Positions 1 through 8,152 of a DNA stretch of 64,000 bases are shown one piece after another. The position numbers and the translations under genes are program-made. The stretch comes from Falsiroseomonas sp050563525. GTDB lineage: Bacteria; Pseudomonadota; Alphaproteobacteria; Acetobacterales; Acetobacteraceae. The notes under the pieces are model-generated. The model saw only the letters and a list, made by a program, of their open reading frames with translations. It did no database searches and was not told the DNA's origin. How positions within the stretch are numbered: position 1 is the first letter of the stretch; every line of letters begins with the position of its first letter. Where the stretch lies: NCBI RefSeq assembly GCF_050563525.1, contig NZ_JBNXUN010000006.1, forward strand, positions 124,001 through 188,000. Reading direction: 5' to 3'.

Positions 1-1
1 C

Positions 2-529
2 TCCACCGAGAATGGCGGCAGGCCGCCGGAGCTGACCGAGACACGCCGGCAGGTGACGGACCCGGTCTCCGCCTTCCAGATGACCAGCATGTTGCAGGGC
101 GTGGTGCAGCGCGGCACCGGCGCGCGGGCCGGCGCCGGGCTGAACCGGCCGGTGGCGGGCAAGACCGGCACGACGGACGACTTCAAGGACAACTGGTTCG
201 TCGGCTTCACGCCGGACCTGGTAGTGGCGGTGTGGGTCGGCTTCGACGATCCGCGCAGCCTGGGCAGCGGCGAGACCGGCGGCAGCAACGCGGCGCCGAT
301 CTTCCGCGACGTGGTGGCGGCGGCGCTCGGCGACAGCCCGCCGATTCCGTTCCGCGCCCCGCCGGGCGTGGCGCTGGTGCGGGTGCAGACTTCGAACGGC
401 CAGTCGATCTTCGAGGCGTTCAAGCCCGGCACCGAGAACAGCGCCCGCCCGCCGGTGGACCCGCTGGCGCCGGACAGCCCGGGCACCGCGGCGGCGAGCG
501 CCGACAGCAATCTGGGTGGTTTGTATTGA
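2..529 (+). CDS. mrcA: Penicillin-binding protein 1A, C-terminal part (partial at the left edge)
   Basis: This is the 3' end of a bifunctional peptidoglycan glycosyltransferase/transpeptidase, an inner-membrane enzyme that polymerises and cross-links murein. The visible reading frame is open to the left edge. It holds the end of the transpeptidase domain: the KTGT box in GKTGTTDDFKDNWFVGF, then the VWVGFDDPRSLG segment typical of class A PBPs. A Pro/Ala/Ser-rich tail follows and the stop is at 527-529. The GTG at 53 lies inside the domain and is not a real start. The SXXK and SXN motifs lie outside the window. The assignment to PBP1A rather than another class A PBP is likely but not proven. 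Confidence 0.9.
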   Translation, partial: STENGGRPPELTETRRQVTDPVSAFQMTSMLQGVVQRGTGARAGAGLNRPVAGKTGTTDDFKDNWFVGFTPDLVVAVWVGFDDPRSLGSGETGGSNAAPIFRDVVAAALGDSPPIPFRAPPGVALVRVQTSNGQSIFEAFKPGTENSARPPVDPLAPDSPGTAAASADSNLGGLY

Positions 530-575
530 GTTTGCTGCCCTCAAGCGCCGGGCGCCCGCTCCGCGCGCTTGGCTG

Positions 576-627
576 CGCGGCATAAGCCGCGGGCCGCATT
601 CGCGGCCTCGGCCGCCGGGGGCGGCCG
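576..627. terminator. Paired GC hairpins between convergent genes
   Basis: Two perfect inverted repeats lie between the convergent PBP gene and the Bug gene. The first is CGCGGC-ATAA-GCCGCG at 576-591. The second is CGGCCGCC-ggg-GGCGGCCG at 609-627. Neither has a T-run, so a bidirectional terminator role is inferred from position and structure. The rest of 530-669 shows no gene. Confidence 0.4.
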
Positions 628-669
628 CAGATCGCTTCTCGTCTGGGACGGAGCGTAACGCCGCCCCAG

Positions 670-1629
670 CTACTGCGCGGTGATGCCGGCCGCGCGGATC
701 ACAGGCTCCAGCACCGCCTTCTCCCGTGCGATAAGTCGGGAAAATTCCTCCGGCGAGCCGCCGCCGAGCACCGCACCCTGCTGCGCCAGGCGGCCGCCGA
801 TGGCAGGGTCGCGCAGCGCCAGCGTGATCTCCTCCGCCAGCCGCTGGATGATCGGGTCCGGCGTGCCGGCCGGGGCCACCATGCCGAAGGCGGTGCCGAA
901 GACGAAGTCGATGCCGGCCTCGCCCATGGTCGGCACGTCCGGCAGTTGCGGCAGGCGCTGCGGCGTCGCGGCGGCCAGCGCCCGCACCTGCCCGCCGGTG
1001 ATCTGGCCGAGGATGTTGGGCAGGTTGTCGATCACCAGGTCGATCTGCCCGGCGATCAGGTCCGTGATGGCCATGGACGCGCCGCGGTAGGGCACGTGCT
1101 GGATCTCGGTGCCGGTGGTGCGCTTGAACAGCTCCAGCGCCAGGTGCAGGCTGGTGCCGGGGCCGGCGGACCCGCCGGTCAGCACGCCTGGCCGCGCCTT
1201 CGCCGCCTCCACCACCTGCTGCACGGTCTGCCACGGTTTCGTGGCGCCGACGCACAGCACCTTCGGCGTGCTGGCGAGCAGCACGATGGGCGCGAAGGCG
1301 GTCTGCGTGTCGAAGGGCATGCTGCGGTAGATGAACTGGTTCACCGCCACCGGGCCGAGCGAACTTGCCAGTAGCGTGTAGCCGTCCGGCGCCGATTTCG
1401 CCGCCGCATCGGCACCGATGTTGCCGCCGGCGCCGGCCCGGTTCTCCACCACCACCGGCTGCCCCAGCCGTTCCGTCAGGCGTTGGGAGATGCTGCGCGC
1501 CAGCACATCCACCAGCCCGCCCGGCGGGAACGGCACGATGAGCCGCACCGGTCGCGATGGCCAGGCCTGGGCAAGCGCCGGCGTGGCGAGGGTCGCGGTT
1601 GCGAGGAGGAGGCGGCGGCTGATCGGCAT
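670..1629 (-). CDS. Bug/TctC-family periplasmic solute-binding protein
   Basis: A 319-aa extracytoplasmic solute-receptor of the Bug (TctC) family, which normally binds small carboxylates. The start ATG at 1629 opens a Tat/Sec-like signal (MPISRRLLLATATL...PALAQA). The family blocks follow: WPSRPVRLIVPFPPGG, VVENRAGAGGNIG, DGYTLL, VPYRGA near the middle and LPDVPTMGEAG. The open frame runs much further upstream but that part is antisense-like and overlaps the next gene. It lies 25 nt downstream of a benzoylformate-decarboxylase-like gene on the same strand and may bind a substrate of that pathway. No TctA/TctB partners are adjacent, so this is one of the usual orphan Bug proteins. The ligand is unknown. 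Confidence 0.9.
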   Translation of the reverse strand: MPISRRLLLATATLATPALAQAWPSRPVRLIVPFPPGGLVDVLARSISQRLTERLGQPVVVENRAGAGGNIGADAAAKSAPDGYTLLASSLGPVAVNQFIYRSMPFDTQTAFAPIVLLASTPKVLCVGATKPWQTVQQVVEAAKARPGVLTGGSAGPGTSLHLALELFKRTTGTEIQHVPYRGASMAITDLIAGQIDLVIDNLPNILGQITGGQVRALAAATPQRLPQLPDVPTMGEAGIDFVFGTAFGMVAPAGTPDPIIQRLAEEITLALRDPAIGGRLAQQGAVLGGGSPEEFSRLIAREKAVLEPVIRAAGITAQ

Positions 1630-1654
1630 GGCGTTGCTCGCTGCGGCCCGTTGG

Positions 1655-3235
1655 TCAGGCCTTGTGGTAGAGGGTGGGGATCGCGGCATCGACCACGACC
1701 TCCACCAGCATCGGTCCAGGCGCGCTGCAGGCCTGGCGCAGCGCCTCGTCCAGCAAATCCGGGTCGGTGACGCGGAGGCCCGGGCAGCCCATGCCGCGGG
1801 CGATCTGCACGAAGTCGAGGCCCGGCAGGTCGATGCCCGGCACATCCCGCACCTGCATCGCCTGGCCGATCGATCGCATGGCGCCGTAGCCGCCATTGTT
1901 GATGACCACGGTCGTCACGCGCAGCCCGTGCTGCACGGCGGTCCACAGCGCCTGCGGCGAGTACATCATCGACCCGTCGCCGATCAGGCAGACCACGCGC
2001 TGGTCCGGCTTGGCCAGCGCCACGCCGATGGCGGCCGGCAGGGAATAGCCCAGGCCACCGCTCGCCATGGTGAAGAAGCTGCCCCAGCGCGTGCGCGGCA
2101 TCTGCGCCTGCATGGCAGGGCGGTGGGAGGGTGCTTCCTCGACCAAAATCGCATCCGCGGGCATCGCCGCGTGCAGCCGGGCCAGCAGGAAGGCGGCGGG
2201 AATCGGATCTTTCCGAGTTGGCGACGCGGCGTGTTCGCGCCTCGGCGGCGCCACCCGTGATACCTCCGGCATTGCCGCGTGCAGCGCGGGAATGGCGAAG
2301 CGCAGGCTGCCGAGGATGCTGGTCCCGGCGGGGGCGGAGGCGGCGGTTGCCTCGTCGCTGGTCAGATGAAAAATCGGCACGTTGCTGCGGAAAATGCCGG
2401 CGACGTGGAAGGTGAAGACAGGCGCGCCCACCACCAGCACGCAATCATGCGGCGCCAGCGCCTCGGACACCGCCTGCGGGGCGGCGGCCAGGAAGCCGGC
2501 GAACAGCGGGTGGTCCTCGGGGAAGGCGATGCGGGCGCAGAACGGGCTGGCGAGAACCGGCGCACCGATGCGCTCCGCCAGGGCCACCATCGCGGGGCCC
2601 GCGCCCTCCTGATCCACCTCCGGCCCGATCACCAGAACCGGGCGGCGCGATGCCGCGAGCGCCCGCGCCGCCTGGTCGATCAGCGCCGGGTCGGGCGCGG
2701 TATCGGGTGACAGGATGCGGGCCTGCGGCACCTCGCACTGCGCCGACCAGTCATCGGCCGGGATGGAGACGAAGGTGGGGCCGCAGGGCTTCCGCATGGC
2801 AATCCGGAAGGCCTGGGCAATGGCGGCGGGCACGTCCTCCGCCCGCGCCGGTTCGATGCTGAACTTCACATAGGGGCGCGGAAAGGACGCGGCCTCCGTC
2901 GCACCGAGGAAGGGCTGGTTCGGCAGCAGCGCGCGCACCTGCTGGCCGGCGGTGATGACCATCGGCGCCTGGTTGCGATGCGCGGTGAAGACGTTGCCCA
3001 GCGCATGGCCGACACCCGCCGCCGAATGCAGGTTGACGAAGGCCGCCATGCCGCTGGCGCGTGCATAACCATCCGCCATGCCGACGACGCAGGCTTCCTG
3101 CAGGCCAAGAACGTAGCGGAAATCCGCCGGCCAGCGATCGAGGAAGGGCAGTTCGGTGGAGCCCGGGTTGCCGAATACCGTGGTGACGCCCAGCGAGCGC
3201 AGCAGGTCCAGCGTCGCCTCGCGCACCGTGGGCAT
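1655..3235 (-). CDS. Benzoylformate decarboxylase-like ThDP-dependent enzyme
   Basis: A 526-aa thiamine-diphosphate enzyme closely resembling Pseudomonas putida benzoylformate decarboxylase (528 aa), which turns 2-oxo-acids such as benzoylformate into aldehyde plus CO2. With the start at 3235, family residues fall at the same numbers as in BFD: Ser26 (FGNPGS), Glu47 (LQEACVVG) and His70 (NLHSAAG). A His in APVFTFH (about 277) matches BFD His281. The ThDP/Mg motif GDG begins at 419 and ends with NN near 446-447. The start is backed by AGGGGAG about 9 nt upstream; the longer frame to 3289 has no such support. It follows pyrD on the same strand after a 63-nt gap. The true substrate could be another 2-oxo-acid. 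Confidence 0.88.
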   Translation of the reverse strand: MPTVREATLDLLRSLGVTTVFGNPGSTELPFLDRWPADFRYVLGLQEACVVGMADGYARASGMAAFVNLHSAAGVGHALGNVFTAHRNQAPMVITAGQQVRALLPNQPFLGATEAASFPRPYVKFSIEPARAEDVPAAIAQAFRIAMRKPCGPTFVSIPADDWSAQCEVPQARILSPDTAPDPALIDQAARALAASRRPVLVIGPEVDQEGAGPAMVALAERIGAPVLASPFCARIAFPEDHPLFAGFLAAAPQAVSEALAPHDCVLVVGAPVFTFHVAGIFRSNVPIFHLTSDEATAASAPAGTSILGSLRFAIPALHAAMPEVSRVAPPRREHAASPTRKDPIPAAFLLARLHAAMPADAILVEEAPSHRPAMQAQMPRTRWGSFFTMASGGLGYSLPAAIGVALAKPDQRVVCLIGDGSMMYSPQALWTAVQHGLRVTTVVINNGGYGAMRSIGQAMQVRDVPGIDLPGLDFVQIARGMGCPGLRVTDPDLLDEALRQACSAPGPMLVEVVVDAAIPTLYHKA

Positions 3236-3298
3236 GAATTCGGGCTCCCCTTTCCGGCCAGCATAGGGTGGGCCTTCGCCGCGCGGCAATCGGCGCGG

Positions 3299-4225
3299 CT
3301 ATTCCGCCGCCTGCCGCCGCCCCGGCAGCGCCAGGCCGGTGAGGTCGGAGACGCGGGCGAAGCTCTTGCGGGCGCAGAAGGCCGCAAGCCCCGCCAGGAC
3401 GGAGGGCATGGCATTCGGGCTGACGAAGCTGGCGGTGCCGACCTGCACGGCGGTGGCGCCGGCCATCAGGAACTCCACCGCATCCTCGGCCGTCGCGATG
3501 CCGCCGACGCCGATGACCGGGATGCGCACCGCCTGCGCGCATTGCCAGACAAGGCGCAGCGCGATCGGCTTGAAGGCCGGGCCGGAAAACCCGCCCATGC
3601 CCGCGCCCAGCTTCGGCGCCATGCGCTCGATGTCGATGGCAAGTCCCAGAATCGTATTCGCGACCACCACCGCCTCCGCCCCCGCCGCCTCCACGGCTTG
3701 CGCGACCGCGGCGATGTCGGCGGTGTTGGGCGAAAGCTTGGCCCAGATCGGCAGATCGCAGGCGGCGCGCATCGCGGCGATGGCAGCGGCGGCACTTTCG
3801 GGATGCATGGCGAAGGCGCGTCCATCCTCCTCCAGGTTGGGGCAGGAGATGTTGGCCTCGATGGCGGCGATGCCAGGCGTGGCGGCGATGCGCGCGGCGG
3901 CCTGCGCGAAACCCGCGACGGTGTCGGCGGACAGCGAGACCACCAGCGGCGGCTTGAAGCGCCGCCACGCCGGGATGGCGTGCGCGAGGAAATGGTCGAG
4001 CCCCTTGCCGGGAATGCCGATGGAATTCAGCACGCCCGCCTCGGTCTCGCACAGCCGCGGCAGCGGGTTGCCCTCCCGGGGTTGCGGCGTGACGGATTTC
4101 GTCACCAGCGCGCCGAGGGCATCCAGATCGAACACCTGGGCGAGTTCCGGCCCAAATGTACCTGACGCCGGCATCACCGGATTGACCAGCGTGAGCCGCC
4201 CGATGCGGACGGACAGGTCTACCAT
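3299..4225 (-). CDS. pyrD: Dihydroorotate dehydrogenase, class 1B catalytic subunit
   Basis: A 308-aa FMN flavoprotein that oxidises dihydroorotate to orotate in pyrimidine synthesis, normally as a PyrD2-PyrK2 heterotetramer passing electrons to NAD+. The N-terminal PASGTFG motif, GNPLPRL, NSIGIPGKG and the active-site NISCPN with the catalytic Cys at 128 are visible. GVGGIAT near the C-terminus is the phosphate-binding region. ATG 4225 overlaps the end of the electron-transfer subunit by 7 nt, which fits co-translation. The class 1B type is unusual in an alphaproteobacterium, where the membrane-bound class 2 enzyme usually serves biosynthesis. This pair may therefore be a dedicated or catabolic set. 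Confidence 0.92.
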   Translation of the reverse strand: MVDLSVRIGRLTLVNPVMPASGTFGPELAQVFDLDALGALVTKSVTPQPREGNPLPRLCETEAGVLNSIGIPGKGLDHFLAHAIPAWRRFKPPLVVSLSADTVAGFAQAAARIAATPGIAAIEANISCPNLEEDGRAFAMHPESAAAAIAAMRAACDLPIWAKLSPNTADIAAVAQAVEAAGAEAVVVANTILGLAIDIERMAPKLGAGMGGFSGPAFKPIALRLVWQCAQAVRIPVIGVGGIATAEDAVEFLMAGATAVQVGTASFVSPNAMPSVLAGLAAFCARKSFARVSDLTGLALPGRRQAAE

Positions 4226-5037
4226 GCCAGCGCCGCCTGCAGGTCGAAGACCGGGCCCTCGGTGCAGACGCGTAGATTCTGCACGGTACCGTCCGCGTCC
4301 CGGATGGATCGCACGCAGCAGAAGCACATGCCGAGGCCGCAGCCCATCTGTTGTTCCAGCGCGATCTGCCCGGGGATGCGATACTCGGCTGCCAGCCGTT
4401 GCAGCAGCAGGAACAGCCGGTTGGAACCGCAGGTGAACACCGCATCCGGCCGCGCCTGCGCGAAGTCCTGGCGCAGCAGCGCCTCCACCGCCGGCACCGC
4501 GCTGCCACCGTCGCTGTCGAAGACGGCGGTAATCGCGGCGCCAGACGTGCCGGCGAATTCTCCGTCCATCAGATCCGCAGGATCCTGCGCCGACAGCACT
4601 GCGCGCACCGCGATGCCCTGCGCCGCCGCGGCCTCCGTCAGCGGCGCCAGCGTGGCCAGACCGACGCCGCGCGCCAGGATCAGGATGCGTCGCCAGCCGG
4701 GCTCGAGCACGAACCCCTGCCCGAGCGGCCCGACCATCGAAAGCCGGTCCCCCGCCCGCAGCGCCGCCAACGCCGCCGTGCCGCGCCCCTTCACATGGAA
4801 CAGGAAGCCCAGCGGCTGGTCCGGCCCGCAGCGCCAGATGCTCATCGGCCGCCGAAGATAGGGCCCCTGGCCACCTGCGTCCCGGCACAGCAGGTGAAAG
4901 AACTGGCCGGGCCGGCTGCGCGCCGACAGGTCCGGGGCATCCAGCAGCAGCCGGTGGTAGCGCCGGCCGACCGGCGCACTGTCCAGCACCCGCGCCACGC
5001 GTTCCGCAACCGGGAAATCCGCTGCCCCGGTCTCCAT
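4219..5037 (-). CDS. pyrK: Dihydroorotate dehydrogenase electron-transfer subunit (PyrK-like)
   Basis: A 272-aa FAD/[2Fe-2S] subunit expected to carry electrons from PyrD FMN to NAD(P)+. The ferredoxin-reductase-type FAD fold is seen at YLRRPMSIW (about 60-68). The nucleotide-binding region is ILARGVGLATLAPL near 119-133, with Arg where many homologues have Gly. The iron-sulfur ligands are Cys233, Cys238, Cys241 and Cys258, in the C-x4-C-x2-C-x16-C pattern of PyrK. The start is 5 nt after the upstream cyclodeaminase-like gene and the end overlaps pyrD, so all three are one transcript. Confidence 0.88.
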   Translation of the reverse strand: METGAADFPVAERVARVLDSAPVGRRYHRLLLDAPDLSARSRPGQFFHLLCRDAGGQGPYLRRPMSIWRCGPDQPLGFLFHVKGRGTAALAALRAGDRLSMVGPLGQGFVLEPGWRRILILARGVGLATLAPLTEAAAAQGIAVRAVLSAQDPADLMDGEFAGTSGAAITAVFDSDGGSAVPAVEALLRQDFAQARPDAVFTCGSNRLFLLLQRLAAEYRIPGQIALEQQMGCGLGMCFCCVRSIRDADGTVQNLRVCTEGPVFDLQAALAW

Positions 5038-5042
5038 GGAGC

Positions 5043-6065
5043 CTAGCGCAGGCTGCGGTTGCGCCGCGGCGTCGGGCCGCGGAAGCGTGTTGCGGCCGCC
5101 TCGCCCAGCGGGAAGCGCAGGCCGAGCCGCCGCAGCCGCGCCTTGCGCCAGGCGATGCCGGCCAGCGCCAGATCACCCGTCGCCATGCCCTGGATCACCG
5201 CCAGCACGTTCTGCCCCGGCTTCTCCCGCCCCGTGGCCAGCCCCGCCGCGACCAGGCCAAGATCGGCGGAGAGCCGCTGCGCCAGCGCCTCCGCCGTCAC
5301 GGCGCCGCCGGCGATCCAGGCGCCGAGGTTGCCGCCCGCCGCGCTGAAGTCGTCGCTGTCGACGAGGAAGCGCTGCGCCCAGCCGGTCAGCACATCCGCC
5401 GCTACATCGGCCTCCCCCAGCGCGATGACGGTGGCGCCGGGGCGCAGGTCGGCGGCGTGCAGCAGGGGCGTGGTGGCGCCGCTCAGGGTGATGACAATGT
5501 CGGCCTTCGCCGCCGCCGCCGCCGCGCTGTCGGCCGGGTGCAGCGCCATCTTCGCCTGGTGCGTCACGCAGAACTCGGCCACCGCCTCCGGCCGCCGCGA
5601 CGCGACATGCAGCGCGGCGAGGCCGGGCAATGCCTCCGCCAGCACCGCCGGCAGTTGCGCCGCGATGCGCCCGGCGCCGATCAGCGCGGCGCTCGTGGCG
5701 CCCGGCGTCGCCAGCATCCGCGCCGCCAGCGCCGCGGTGGTCGCGGTCCGCAGCGCGCGTAGCCAGGACGCCTCGATCAGCGCCAGCGGCCGGCCCTCCA
5801 GGTCCGCGAGCCAGATCCAGTCGCGGGACGCGGTGCCGCGCGACAGGATGCGGAAGCCGGCCAAACCGTCCTCCGCCAGCACCGCGCCCTTCACTGAAAA
5901 GCCGGCAGCCGGCGTGGCGAGCGACAACGCCGCAGGCCGGGACAGCACCTGGCGCGCCGTGCCGTACTCGCGCCAGGCGGCCTCGATGGCGTCGAGCGCC
6001 TCGGCCGGGGTCACCAGGCCGTCGGCCTCGCCGGCACGGAGGATGAGGAAATCGTCGGTGTCCAT
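5043..6065 (-). CDS. Ornithine cyclodeaminase/mu-crystallin family protein
   Basis: A 340-aa NAD(P)-binding protein of the ornithine cyclodeaminase/alanine dehydrogenase/ketimine reductase superfamily. The Rossmann glycine motif is ALIGAGRIAAQ. The family segment FSVKGAVLAEDGLAGFR lies near the N-terminus, followed by a block ending RTATTAALAARML. ATG 6065 fits the family N-terminus; the open frame beyond it is not conserved-looking. It heads a tight operon with pyrK and pyrD. Members act on imino or amino acids (proline formation, ketimine reduction, D-amino acid precursors), and this one's substrate cannot be read from sequence. The C-terminus after about 320 is unusually Arg-rich. Confidence 0.82.
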   Translation of the reverse strand: MDTDDFLILRAGEADGLVTPAEALDAIEAAWREYGTARQVLSRPAALSLATPAAGFSVKGAVLAEDGLAGFRILSRGTASRDWIWLADLEGRPLALIEASWLRALRTATTAALAARMLATPGATSAALIGAGRIAAQLPAVLAEALPGLAALHVASRRPEAVAEFCVTHQAKMALHPADSAAAAAAKADIVITLSGATTPLLHAADLRPGATVIALGEADVAADVLTGWAQRFLVDSDDFSAAGGNLGAWIAGGAVTAEALAQRLSADLGLVAAGLATGREKPGQNVLAVIQGMATGDLALAGIAWRKARLRRLGLRFPLGEAAATRFRGPTPRRNRSLR

Positions 6066-6163
6066 GCGCTGCCCGGCCCAATGCCCGCCGATGGTGGGGC
6101 GTCGCAGCGGCAATGCCAAGGGCCGAGGCTTGCGGCGCCGACAGGCCTGCGCGAGCATCCGCC

Positions 6164-7465
6164 ATGGACCTGCCCCATCATGGCGCGATCCCGCCCATCG
6201 CGCCGGATCTCGCCGAGCTCGCGCAGCGCCTGTTCGAGGAGCTTCGCGCGGCGGATCATGACGGCGTCGGCATCACGCGGCAGACCTATGGCCTGGCGGA
6301 AACCGCGGCGATGCGACGGATCGAGGCGGTGGCCGAACGCGCCGGGCTTGCCACGGAATGGGACGCCGCGGCGAACCTCCGCATCACCCTGCCCGGCACC
6401 GATCCCACCCTGCCCGCCGCCGCCTGCGGATCGCACCTCGACAGCGTGCCGCAGGGCGGAAATTTCGATGGAGCGGCGGGCGTCATCGCCGGGCTGCTGG
6501 CGCTGCTTGCCGCCCAGCGGACCGGGCCGCGACCGCGCACGTTGCTGCTGCTGGTAATGCGCGGCGAGGAAAGCGCCTGGTTCGGCCGGCCCTATCTCGG
6601 CTCCTCCGCCCTGTTCGGCCGCTTTGACCCGCGCTGGCTCGAACTGCCATGCCTTCAGGATTCTTCGCTGCTGCTGCGCGACGCCATGCGGGCGGAGGGT
6701 GCGGACACCGATGTCGTTGCAGCCGGCACGCGGCTGCTCGACCCTGCGCGGCTCTCGCATTTCGTCGAACTGCATATCGAACAGGGGCCGGTGATGGTGG
6801 CGCGCGGCGTGCCGGTCGGCCTGGTCTCCGGCATCCGCGGCAACCACCGCCACCCGGCGGCGCGCTGCGTGGGCGAGGCCGCGCATTCCGGCGCGGTTCC
6901 GCGCTGGCTGCGGCGCGATGCGGTGCTGGGCGCGGCCGACCTCGCCATGCGCCTCGATGCCAGCTGGCGCACCCTGCTGGAACGCGGCGAGGACCTGGTG
7001 ATGACCTTCGGAATCTTCACGACGGATCCGCGTGAGCATGCGATGACGCGCGTGCCCGGCGAGGTGCGCTTCACCCTGGAATACCGCAGCGAAAGCGAGC
7101 GCACCCTGGACGACTTCCTGGAACTGGCCGAGGCCGAGGCGGCCGAGATCGCGCGCGAGCGCCGGGTGCGGATCGAACTCGGCCCGGCGGTGCGCACGCC
7201 GCCCGCTGAAATGGACCTACGCTTGCTGGCCCACGCCCAGCGCCTCTGTGCGGCGGCGGCCATGCCGCACGAGACCCTGGCCAGCGGTGCAGGCCACGAT
7301 GCGGCGATTTTCGCGGGCGCCGGCGTGCCCGCCGCCATGGTGTTCGTGCGCAACGAGCACGGCAGCCACAATCCGCGCGAGGCGATGGATTTTTCCGACT
7401 TCCTCGCCGGCGCCTCGGTGCTGCAGGCGCTGTTGCTGACGGGTGCGGAGGCTGTTGGACGATGA
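6164..7465 (+). CDS. M20-family N-carbamoyl-amino-acid hydrolase / allantoate amidohydrolase-like
   Basis: A 433-aa dinuclear-metal amidohydrolase of the hydantoinase/carbamoylase branch, which removes carbamoyl groups (N-carbamoyl amino acids, beta-ureidopropionate, allantoate). Metal and active-site motifs are GSHLDSV (His91), FDGAAGV (Asp102), RGEESAWF (Glu135-136), LHIEQGP (His204), GHDAAIF and HGSHNP near the C-terminus. The usual EEGSRF box reads EESAWF here, and the dimer-domain Gly/Asn/Arg region is present (GIRGNHRH). It is divergent from the pyrDK arm by 98 nt and overlaps the OPRT-like gene by 4 nt. In that context N-carbamoyl-L-aspartate is an attractive but unproven substrate. 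A start at 6113 is possible but less family-like. Confidence 0.85.
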   Translation: MDLPHHGAIPPIAPDLAELAQRLFEELRAADHDGVGITRQTYGLAETAAMRRIEAVAERAGLATEWDAAANLRITLPGTDPTLPAAACGSHLDSVPQGGNFDGAAGVIAGLLALLAAQRTGPRPRTLLLLVMRGEESAWFGRPYLGSSALFGRFDPRWLELPCLQDSSLLLRDAMRAEGADTDVVAAGTRLLDPARLSHFVELHIEQGPVMVARGVPVGLVSGIRGNHRHPAARCVGEAAHSGAVPRWLRRDAVLGAADLAMRLDASWRTLLERGEDLVMTFGIFTTDPREHAMTRVPGEVRFTLEYRSESERTLDDFLELAEAEAAEIARERRVRIELGPAVRTPPAEMDLRLLAHAQRLCAAAAMPHETLASGAGHDAAIFAGAGVPAAMVFVRNEHGSHNPREAMDFSDFLAGASVLQALLLTGAEAVGR

Positions 7466-8142
7466 GCCTGGACCGAAAGGACATCGGCCGCCGCACGGCG
7501 CGCATCCTGCTGGATACCGGCAGCATCCTGCTGCGGCCCGACCGGCCCTTCATGCTGTCCTCCGGCTGGGCCAGCCCGGCCTATCTGGATATGCCGCGCG
7601 CCCTGTCCCTGCCACTGGCCCGCCGCGCGCTGCTGGACGGCGCCGAGGCGCGCATCCTGGAGGAAGTCGGCTTCGACGGCTTCGATGCCGTGGCCGCCAC
7701 CGAACAGGGCGGCATCGCCATCGGCGCCATGCTGGCCGAGCGCTTTCACCTGCCCTTCGTCACGGTGCGGCGTCGCGCGCAGGGCTTCGGCGCGGACGCG
7801 CATATCGAGGGCGCGCTGCGGCCCGGCGCACGCACGCTGCTGGTCAGCGACGTCACCACCGATGGCCGCAGCAAGGCCGGCTACAGCCGCGCCCTGGCCC
7901 GCGCGGGGGCGGAGGTGACGACGATCTTCGTGCTGTTCAAATGGGGCATCTTCGATCGCGTGGTGACCGACATCGCCGATATCGGCGCCAGCCTGTTCGC
8001 GCTCGCGACGTGGGAGGATGTGCTCCCGGAGGCCGAGGCGCGCGGCACCTGGCCGCCGGCCACGCTGGCCGAACTGCGCCGCTACCTTGCCGACCCCTTC
8101 GCCTGGTCGGCCGCGCATGGCGGGCTGCCGGCGCCGGTTTGA
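7462..8142 (+). CDS. Orotate phosphoribosyltransferase-like protein with altered active-site residues
   Basis: A 226-aa PRTase-fold protein close to alphaproteobacterial PyrE, which makes OMP from orotate and PRPP. Family segments are RTARILL, SSGWASPAYLD, GFGADAHIEG, the PRPP loop TLLVSDVTTDGRSK (about 125-138) and WSAAHGG at the end. Departures from PyrE as remembered: the basic block before the flexible loop reads VRRRAQGFG (102-110) instead of Lys-rich RKKPKGFG, so the catalytic-loop lysine is Gln107. The first acidic residue of the PRPP motif is Ser129, and the GETAGIP block reads TEQGGIA. ATG overlaps the M20 gene by 4 nt. This is probably a paralogue rather than the housekeeping PyrE; activity is uncertain. 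Confidence 0.8.
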   Translation: MSLDRKDIGRRTARILLDTGSILLRPDRPFMLSSGWASPAYLDMPRALSLPLARRALLDGAEARILEEVGFDGFDAVAATEQGGIAIGAMLAERFHLPFVTVRRRAQGFGADAHIEGALRPGARTLLVSDVTTDGRSKAGYSRALARAGAEVTTIFVLFKWGIFDRVVTDIADIGASLFALATWEDVLPEAEARGTWPPATLAELRRYLADPFAWSAAHGGLPAPV

Positions 8143-8152
8143 CTGGCGCCGT

